Shown in pieces: positions 57,301 through 64,000 of a stretch of DNA of 64,000 nucleotides; position 1 is the first letter of the stretch, and each line of letters opens with the position of its first letter. Source of the DNA: Desmodesmus armatus. Its lineage: Eukaryota; Chlorophyta; Chlorophyceae; Sphaeropleales; Scenedesmaceae. The position numbers and the translations under genes are program-made. The notes below the pieces were generated by a model. The model was not told the origin of the DNA, made no database searches, and saw only the letters and a program-made list of their open reading frames with translations. Where the stretch lies: NCBI GenBank assembly GCA_007449985.2, contig VIIQ02000039.1:62001-126000 (forward strand), given 5' to 3'.

Positions 57301-60300
57301 CCCACAGGCTGAGAGAAGGTGAGGGGTGGGGGTGTTGGGAGGGGGGTCAGGGGTGGAGGTCAGACTGATGTGAGCCCTGCCGCATGTTTGGTGGCTGCGC
57401 ACCTCTAGTTGTTGGCTGCGGTCCTCCTGCCGCTTCTGCAGCTTTAGAGGAAGCCCCCGGAGCTGCTGCGGCCCCAACGTCTGTGTTCACATTACATTGA
57501 TGTATACAGTACTATTCGCATACAGGACTCTGCTGCATGCCGCCACTAGATGGTGTCGTTTGCTCCCACCGCCGCAATGATGAGTGCGATACATCCGCTG
57601 CAACCCGCTGCTGCTGCAACCTTCCGCTGCTGCCGCTGGTGCTGCCGCAGCCCAAGAGGGAGCCGAAGGAGCCGCGGCCCAAGAAGCCTCGTGTGGAGAA
57701 GCTTGCAGCGTACGATGACTACGCTGAGCCCAGCGACGACGATGACGACCCGCTGGCTATGGAGGATGATGCAGCTGACGAGGATTTCGACCTGGCAGAA
57801 GAGGTAAACAGCCAGCATACAAAGAGAAGAATGTTTGCTGTTCTCTTCTGGCCCTGATTGGGGGGTCGGGAAGGTCTTCTGGCCCTGATTTGGGGTATTG
57901 GGGGTTGAGGGTTCAGTCCAGCGACGAGGATGATGACCCCCTGGCGATGGAAGATGACGCAGCTGACGAGGACTTTGACCTGGCTGAAGAGGTGAGATCT
58001 GAATTAGTAATTGATTAGTAATTGGCCTGGTTTTCAGGTGTCCGTTTGGGTGGGAGGGATGAGGTGGCTACATGTTGACCTTTCGGCAATGGGGGTGATG
58101 CAGTTGACGAGGACTTGACTGGCAGAAGAGGTAAGATCCCTGCTGTACCTCGTTTTTTGCGCGTGGAGTTTGGGTGTGGAGCGGCCTGCAGCATACGACG
58201 AGTACGCTGAGCCCAGTGACGATGATGATGACCCCCTGGCGATGGAAGATGACGCAGCTGACGAGGACTTTGACCTGGCTGAAGAGGTGAGATCTGAATT
58301 AGTAATTGATTAGTAATTGGCCTGGTTTTCAGGTGTCCGTTTGGGTGGGAGGGATGAGGTGGCTACTATGTTGACCTTTTCGGCAATGGGGTGATGCAGT
58401 TGACGAGGAATTGACCTGGCAGAAGAGGTAAGATCCCTGCTGTACCTCGTTTTTGCGCGTGGAGTTTGGGTGTGGAGCGGCCTGCAGCATACGACGAGTA
58501 CGCTGAGCCCAGTGACGATGATGATGACCCCCTGGCTATGGGGATGACGCAGCTGACGAGGACTTTGACCTGGCTGAAGAGGTAAGATCGTACTGTCATG
58601 ATAACCTTCCATGTTGTCTTGACGTAGGGGGTTGCAAAGAAAGTACCTGCTGCCAAAAAAGTCCGGTATTGACCCAATTTGGCCATAGTTTGGGCTGTGC
58701 TTCTGGGATATTGTAGCCCCCTGCTGGTGCTTTTAGAGCAATATCTGGGGGTCCTGCTCCTGCAATTTCCACCCCATCAACCTCCCTGGTGCAAAGTTAT
58801 GCCTGTCACCCCCCTGGGACCCATTTCACTTGGCTGTCAGCCCCCTTGGCTGGCACACCCCAAGGTGTGCAGCAGTGGTGTGGTGGGTGGGTGTGTTTTG
58901 CAGCTTACATGATGTAGTATCCACCCACAATCAGCAATGTGTGTGCTTCCCTTGGAGATCAGCCTCAAATGGCAGTTGCAGTGCTGGTATGCAGTGCAGC
59001 CCTAGTGTTATCTCTGACACCACTTTGTAGCTCACTCACAAGGCTGGTGGTGGTGGGGACTGTGTGTGCTTACAACATTTCACAGCAGTACATCAGTAGT
59101 GCATCTGGGCAATCAAGACTCCCCTGTCACCAGCTGCCATGCAGCCTCCTCTGCTGTCAGAGATAGAGGTCAACTGCTGCGAACGCTTTTCTCAAACGAC
59201 AACATCACCTCCCAGCTGAGGCACAGTCAGCCACACCCAGGCTGGCAATACAATGTGTCTGCCTTGTGGTACACATTGTGCACACCAGTACCCCATTCAA
59301 CTGTGAACTGGGCTGCACATAGCTTTCTCAAGGTAGGACTTTCTTATGTTACTCCCTAACGCCTCTTTTCCCTCCCATCATCATGCAATTCTTTGCCCCC
59401 TTCACTCGGTCTCCTGTTGGTGTCAATTTCTCCGCTCCTTCTGCTCTCCCCAGGGTGATGAGGCCTTAGAGGTCAAGCCTCGCCGCAGCGGCGGCAGAGC
59501 AGCAGCACCGAGCGACGGCGGCCATCTCTCTTCTTTGTTTCACCCTATCAATGTCGCTCATTCTGCCTCTCCTAACTGTCACTCATTCCTCCCTTCAGGG
59601 TGATGAAGTCTTAGAGGTCAAGCCTCGCCGCGGCGGTGGCGGCAGCAGAGCAGCAGCTCTGAGCGGCGGCCAGTTGCCGCGCCAGAGCAGCCGCCGTGCA
59701 GCAGCAGCAGGCGTCGCTGCTGCCGTGCGAGCAATGGCAGCAGATTGTGGCCATCTCTCTATAAGATATCTCTGTTTTGCCTTCTGATTTCACACACACT
59801 CTCTCTCACCCTCTTTTGAAATGTCACTTTTTCCTTTCCCCAGGGTGATGAAGCCTTAGAGGTCAAGCCTCGCCGCGGTGGCGGCAGCAGAGCAGCAGCA
59901 CTGAGCGGCGGTCAGTTGCCCCGCCAGAGCAGCCGCCGTGCAGCAGCAGCAGGTGTCGCTGCTGCCGTGCGGGCAGTGGCAGCAGACTATGCCCGGGACA
60001 CGCGCACAGCCCTTCCCCGTCCTTCCAGCAGCCGTGGGAGGCTGCTGCTCCTGCTGCTGCTGGGGGCAGCAGGGGTGGTGGGCGGCGTGGGGGCAGCAGG
60101 GGGCGCAGCAGAGCAGCGGAGAGCGAAGACGATGAATTTTGGGATGACGTCACAGGTGTGATATTTGCTACTTGTACTGTACTGTACTGTTGCTGTTGCT
60201 GTTAGTGTTTTTGGTACTGTTCGTGGCAGACTAGCTTGAGTGCAGGCGGTGGCAGCAGACTATACCCCGGGGCATGCGCACAGCCCTTCCCCGTCCTTCC

Positions 60301-62289
60301 AGCAGCCGTGGGAGGGTGCTGCTCCTGCTGCTGCGGCGGGGGGCAGCAGGGGTGGTGGGCGGCGTGGGGGCAGTAGGGGTGGTGGGAGGTCTGTTATCTG
60401 ATGTTAACGTCTCCCATGCTATTCCCATGTTATCGTCCACATATGAGGAGAGTGAGCTTGGCACCGCCTATGGTGGCGGCATGTTGACTTCTTATTGCAT
60501 GTGTGTTGATAGCATCTCATGTCTGACCTTTTCCCACATTTTTGCTTTCTCTTTACAGACGAGGAGAGTGAGGATGGCACCGCGTATGGTGGCGGCTTGG
60601 ATGATGATGATGAGGGGGCCTGCTTTGGAGGGACGGTGCTGGGTGGTGGCTATGCGCAGATGACTACAGCAGTCTGGCTCTCAAGCCTGACCACTACAAC
60701 AGGCCGCTGTGGGTGTGCAGCGATGGGAGGATCTTCCTGGAGACATACTCACCCATATACAAGCAGGTGCGCTGATTGGGGAGCAGGGGAGTGTGTGGGT
60801 GTGGGTGTGGGTGTTGGGGGGGGGGGTGGCAAAATTGGGGCGAGCCTAGCGGAAGGGGTGTCTGCCGCTTCGACTTCATACATACATGCACGGTCTCCTG
60901 TTGCAACTTGGCAGCGCTGCAAAAAGATCGCGCTTACCTCAAGCCTGCCTTGTTCCGTTTGCTGTTGCATCGATGTTGCTAACAGGCGTACGACTTCCTG
61001 ATCGCATCGCAGAGCCGGTCTGCCGTCCCGAGTCAATCCACGAGTACGTGCTCACCCCTCAGAGCTTGTACGCAGCAGTGTCGGTGGGGCTGGACCAGCA
61101 GACCATCTTGGGAGTGCTGGACAAGCTCTCAAAGGTGTGTGTACATGCCGCTTGACGAGCAGGACAAAGTTAGATCGAGTCACAGCCCCTGTGCGGCACG
61201 ATTGCACTGACTCCTGCTGAACAGGCTGCTTGCAGCGATTCGGCCAGACTAGACCAGCATACCATACTGGGTGCGCATGATGTGGCATAGTTGCATGATG
61301 TGGCAGAGTTGAAGCTCTTGGTAGGCAGTGGAAGCGTCAAGTCCTGCAGCTGGTTGCAGCGTCAACCCTGTCGATGATGCACGCTTCTGTGCATCATGCT
61401 CTTGCAGCACAGACTGTGTCGGCGCCTGCTGGCCCTGGCGTGAAGCACTGAGGGAGCATCTTGCTCTGTTGGTGTTGCTGCTGTCCAGGTCAAGCTGAGT
61501 ACTGCTGCTGTTGCTGCTGTCGTTCCTACAGGTCAAGCTGAGCTCTGCCCTGAAGAAGTTCATTGCTGGCTCCACACGCAGCTACGGGAAGGTCAAGCTG
61601 GTGCTGAAGCACAACAGGTTCTGGGTGGAGACAGCAGACACAAAGGTACAGTCACAGTTACTATTACACTGTTACTGTCATGGTTGCACTATTTTTATGA
61701 TTATTGCTGCACGAACTTGCTCAGCAATGTCTGTGCTTCCACTGCATGTGTTAACTAACTGCTTGTCAAGTGCTGGATAAGATGATATCCAGTGTCCATT
61801 GACGAAGGCCAACAACCACACTTCAATCGTCTGACCGCAAAGCCTGACCGCAAAAGGCCGCAAAAGACATCTCCTAATCGCCCAATCTCACATGTGTGCT
61901 GCGCAGGTGCTCGACAAGCTGATTCACAACCCCACCATCGCTGCCGCTCGTGCCTGGGACACCCCCGGTGCCGACAAGCGAGGCCTCGTCCGCCGAGCCG
62001 CTATCAAGGAGCATGCAGCTGCCCGCCTGGCAAAGCTCACTCTTGCCGCTGCCTCCGAGGGAGCTGCAGGAGCAGCAGCAGCAGCAGGAGAAGGAGAAGG
62101 AGGAGCGCAGGGGGTTGGGGCTGGTGCTAAAGCAGCAGCAGCAGCTGCTACTGCGCTGCCGTCACCGGCAGCAGCGGCACCGGCAGCAGCAGCGGCAGTA
62201 GCGAGGGGCAGGCAGCCGGACCCCTTGGGGATGAGGACTCATCGGAGTCTGATCCGGAGGACTTTACAGGGGTCAGCCGCCAGCAGCAG

Positions 62290-62323
<34 letters not shown>

Positions 62324-62564
62324 CGTCAAAGGCAGCAGCAGCGGTGCCGCCGGGAGCTGGGGGAGGGGCAGCAGCAGCGGTGCCGGGAGCTGGGGGAGGG
62401 GCAGCAGCAGGCAGTGCACAGGCTGCTGCACTTACACCTGCGCCAGCACGTCCTGCAGCAGCAGCAGCAGCGGCTGTTGATGATTCAGATGATGAAGAGG
62501 AGCTTGTGCAGGTGTCCCGCAAGGTGCCCCGGACTGCTGCTGCTGTTGCTCCTGCAGACAGTCC

Positions 62565-62598
<34 letters not shown>

Positions 62599-64000
62599 GC
62601 TTCGGATGGTGCAGGTGCAGCTGCTGCTAGCGACACAGCCCCCAGTGAGCCAGACGCAGCAGCCGCCAGCAAGCCTGCCGTCGCTGCTGCTGGAACTGCT
62701 GCTGCAGCACCTGCTGCTGCTGCTGTTGCTGACTCTGACGACGACAGCGACGGCTTGCCGGTCGTCGGCGGCCGCCGCCGGCGGCTGCTGGCGGCGGCTG
62801 CACCAGCAGCAGATGGCGACGAATCTGACATGTCGGAACTAGATGAGGCAGACCTTGAGGCAGCAGCAGCAGCAGCGGATGATGATGACGAAGATGGGGA
62901 TGGGATGGAGGTTGATGCAGCAGCGGTGCAGCAGCAGCAGCAGCCGAAGCCGCTGCGGCGGGGGCGGCTGGCAGCGACGGCTGCTGTTGCGGCGGCTACG
63001 GATGCGGCGGCTGGTGACGGGACTGCGCAGGCGCTTGCTGGGCTACAGGTGAGATACAATGAAGGTTGATCAAGTGTGATTTGCTGGCGTTCGCATGTGA
63101 CATGTCGTCATGCAAGTGTGTTGACATACTCTAATTTCAGACAAAGACTGCCATGTGTGCCAGTTTCTCACTCTTTTTTGCGACCTCACCTTGCTTTGCT
63201 GCAGGCGGATGCTGCAGGGGGTTATGAGGATGTTGAGGAGGTGGTGGACCCTGAGAGGGAGGTGCTGGCCTCCTGTGTTACCCTCCTCTCTCCCTCTCTC
63301 GCTCCCTTTCAATCTTTCACTCGCTTGACTTCATTCTCCTGCAGGCGGATGCTGCAGGGGGTCATGACAATGTTGAGCACTTGAGGATGTTGACTTTCTC
63401 AGTCTTTACTGCTACTGACAGTAACAGTAAAGACTGAGAAAGTCAACATCCTCAAGTGCTCAACATCTGTACATGGTTCAGGCTGAGCCTGAACACCCCG
63501 TAGGGAGCCAACGAGGCTCATGGGGCTTCAGCATTATAGAACGCATCTGAATAGACATCGTAGTACTCATCTGAGAATGCACTGACAAACATACCGGAAA
63601 CGTCTGGGGCCAACCCATCCCCAGCAACACCCATGAGGGTATCAGCTTCCTCAGCTGACAGCCCGCCAGCAAACAAAACCTCCAACGGAGGGTTGGACCA
63701 CCGACGCTGGCCACACTCACGCAGAAAGGCACCAACACGATGGGCAGGCTGGTGCGTGAAGGACCTTTACACTCTCTCTCACACACCCTTTTTCTGGCCT
63801 CACTGTATGTTCTTGCAGGCGGATGCTGCAGGGGGGTATGAGGATGTTGAGGAGGAGGAGGATCCTGAGAGGGAGGTGCTGGCCTTTGAGATCAAGGCGG
63901 CAGACGTGAGTGCAAGATAGTACATACTTTTCGGTCCTCCAATTGCTTGGATTCAAGGTTTCCTCTGTCATCAGCGCCTGTACTGCTGTACCATACTGTG
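54396..64000 (+). CDS. XPB: XPB/ERCC3 TFIIH helicase, N-terminal part with long extension; runs off the window
   Basis: XPB is the 3'-5' DNA translocase of TFIIH, for promoter opening and nucleotide excision repair. Exons placed: 54396-55228, 56583-56645, 56936-57029, 57651-57803, about 59844-60155 (hidden frame change), 60559-60588, 60660-60766, 60986-61134 (frameshift), 61532-61645, 61907-63048 (frame change), 63819-63905. Residues 1-278: two KK-x-K/R-x-KLGG motifs, Ala runs, Gln/Tyr repeats (MQYDPxMQQQY). Then [10 protein letters not shown], a basic KPRVEK region and acidic tracts ([16 protein letters not shown]). XPB identity is firm from [65 protein letters not shown] and [16 protein letters not shown]. 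An Ala/Gln/Asp-rich insertion of over 300 residues precedes [11 protein letters not shown]. Helicase motifs are outside. Phases link the extension to XPB, but two adjacent genes are not excluded. Confidence 0.75.
55292..55340 (+). repeat. GGT microsatellite followed by GT and G runs
   Basis: About ten GGT triplets, then GTGTGTGTG and a run of about 10 G, in intron 1 of the XPB gene. Confidence 0.9.
55430..56000 (+). repeat. Pseudo-copies of XPB exon 1 3' end in intron 1
   Basis: 'gctgattgcggaggagg', 'aggaccaca' and 'ttggcagcac' recur from about 55431, 55668 and 55921, followed by the intron blocks 'cagcttttcttggggg-gggg' and 'atggcggactgctgaaag'. They copy the [15 protein letters not shown] end of exon 1 (54396-55228) and the adjoining intron, with a period of about 240 bp. 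The 55668 copy also retains [10 protein letters not shown] and a usable-looking donor (GTGAGG). Confidence 0.85.
56060..56275. mobile_element. Compositionally distinct island in XPB intron 1
   Basis: An abrupt change: 'cgctgttgg' occurs three times, GGACCAAC/GTTGGTCC-type short palindromes cluster, 'ccgatag' recurs near both ends, and an AT-rich stretch (TAATATATACCTAATAATAT) follows. It looks like a small inserted element; no terminal repeats or target duplications could be proven. Confidence 0.35.
57105..57320 (+). repeat. Pseudo-copies of XPB exon 3 3' end in intron 3
   Basis: 'gactgggtgctgccggctga' and 'gccacagcc-aagatagagaag' plus donor recur at 57116-57159, and a shorter relic ('ctgcccacaggctgagagaaggtgagg') lies at 57298-57324. 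The first encodes [14 protein letters not shown] with an intact donor. G-runs separate the copies. Confidence 0.85.
57915..58585 (+). repeat. Pseudo-exon array: at least five copies of XPB exon 4 3' end
   Basis: Long copies at 57915-57990, 58187-58287 and 58481-58581 encode [24 protein letters not shown] acidic sequence followed by GTGAG or GTAAG donors. The last has a 2-base deletion ('ctatggggatgac'). Short copies at about 58096-58130 and 58392-58428 retain only DAVDED...AEE plus donor. The whole block repeats with a period of about 294 bp. The long copies also carry a GCCTGCAG acceptor-like site, but its phase (2 bases) does not fit the phase-0 upstream exon. Confidence 0.9.
59452..59843 (+). 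repeat. Pseudo-copies of XPB exon 5 5' end in intron 4
   Basis: Acceptor plus 'ggtgatga-g-cttagaggtc' occurs at 59455, 59600 and 59844. All encode GDE-LEVKPRR then Gly/Ser/Ala-rich sequence, with T/C-rich tracts before each. The third copy is contiguous with the downstream exon sequence and is taken as real; the second keeps over 140 bases of exon before diverging. Confidence 0.9.
60231..60480 (+). repeat. Pseudo-copies of exon 5/6 body and of the next short exon in intron 6
   Basis: 60245-60390 repeats 59970-60115 ('cacagcccttccccgtcctt', 'ccagcagccgtgggagg'). 60444-60480 ('gaggagagtgagcttggcac' then 'cgcctatggtggcgg') is a copy of the short exon at 60559-60600 without its acceptor. Confidence 0.85.
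61484..61531 (+). repeat. 48-bp duplicated acceptor/exon start before XPB exon 9
   Basis: 'caggtcaagctgag' occurs at 61487 and 61529, with 'ctgctgtc' before each. The upstream copy soon diverges, giving two competing acceptors 42-45 bases apart. Confidence 0.75.
63206..63400 (+). repeat. Pseudo-copies of the last XPB exon 5' end
   Basis: 'gcaggcggatgctgcagggg' occurs at about 63203, 63343 and 63816. The first encodes [12 protein letters not shown] then VDPEREVLA and runs into a CT-rich tract; the second runs into a palindrome; the third is the true exon 63819-63905 ([11 protein letters not shown] then donor). Confidence 0.9.
63371..63465. repeat. Near-perfect palindrome, arms 41 bp
   Basis: Left arm 63371-63411 and right arm 63425-63465 are reverse complements with no mismatch seen and a 13-base spacer. 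Arm landmarks: TGTTGAGCACTTGAGGATG, GACTTTCTCAG and TCTTTACTG. It begins inside the second pseudo-exon copy. Confidence 0.92.
63466..63720 (-). mobile_element. Fragment of a dispersed repeat (copy 2)
   Basis: Shares 'tgaacaccccgtagggagcc' and 'ctcatctgagaatgcactgaca'-like blocks with 48620-48784. On the minus strand it encodes [20 protein letters not shown] followed by an acidic, Tyr-rich end, stopping at about 63518. It reads as the C-terminus of a transposon-borne or multicopy protein. It is placed between a palindrome and the true last exon. Confidence 0.5.

Noticed and set aside
62148..63059. 303-codon open frame on the minus strand
   Set aside because: Antisense of the Ala-rich XPB insertion; GCN triplets are open on both strands, and the plus strand has XPB context.

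Overview
The window is nuclear DNA of a green alga. Genes are split by many short GT-AG introns, coding sequence is rich in CAG/GCN triplets (long Gln, Ala and Ser runs), TGTAA-type poly(A) motifs follow several stops, and the gene set combines photosynthesis (chlorophyll synthase), motile cilia (CFAP100/MIA1) and a conserved plastid protein. A chlorophycean of the Chlamydomonas/Haematococcus type fits best; the species cannot be fixed from sequence alone.

Layout. 1-0.6 kb: a small two-exon gene or gene end (+). 0.6-14.6 kb: gene-poor and repeat-rich, holding a head-to-head pair of Gln-rich paralogs (5.1-6.0 kb minus; 7.9-9.0 kb plus). 14.6-16.3 kb: a frameshifted F-box/leucine-rich-repeat gene (minus) whose 3' end is tandemly triplicated. 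17.4-19.2 kb: a four-exon coiled-coil gene (minus). 19.8-30.2 kb: a seven-exon gene (+) for a protein of about 2,594 residues, probably a helical-repeat organellar protein. 31.6-37.9 kb: CFAP100/MIA1 (minus, 16 exons). 38.6-41.9 kb: a C2HC zinc-finger protein (minus, 5 exons). 42.4-50.1 kb: chlorophyll synthase (minus, 12 exons). 50.4-52.4 kb: a plastid-targeted helical protein (+, 4 exons), divergent from chlorophyll synthase across 328 bases. 54.4-64 kb: the 5' half of XPB/ERCC3, the TFIIH helicase (+), with a long algal N-terminal extension; the helicase core lies beyond the window.

For CFAP100, the zinc-finger gene, chlorophyll synthase, the plastid gene, the giant gene and the coiled-coil gene, every exon boundary below was checked for matching splice phase, so these models are specific and testable.

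The most unusual feature is that introns repeatedly contain tandem, partly decayed copies of the adjoining exon edge together with its splice site. Copies of exon 3' ends plus donor lie downstream; copies of exon 5' ends plus acceptor lie upstream. Roughly 25 such pseudo-exons are recognisable in five genes, and a sixth (F-box/LRR) has its 3' end and stop triplicated. Several introns also carry long fold-back repeats. This looks like a genome-wide way of growing introns and may create decoy or poison exons.
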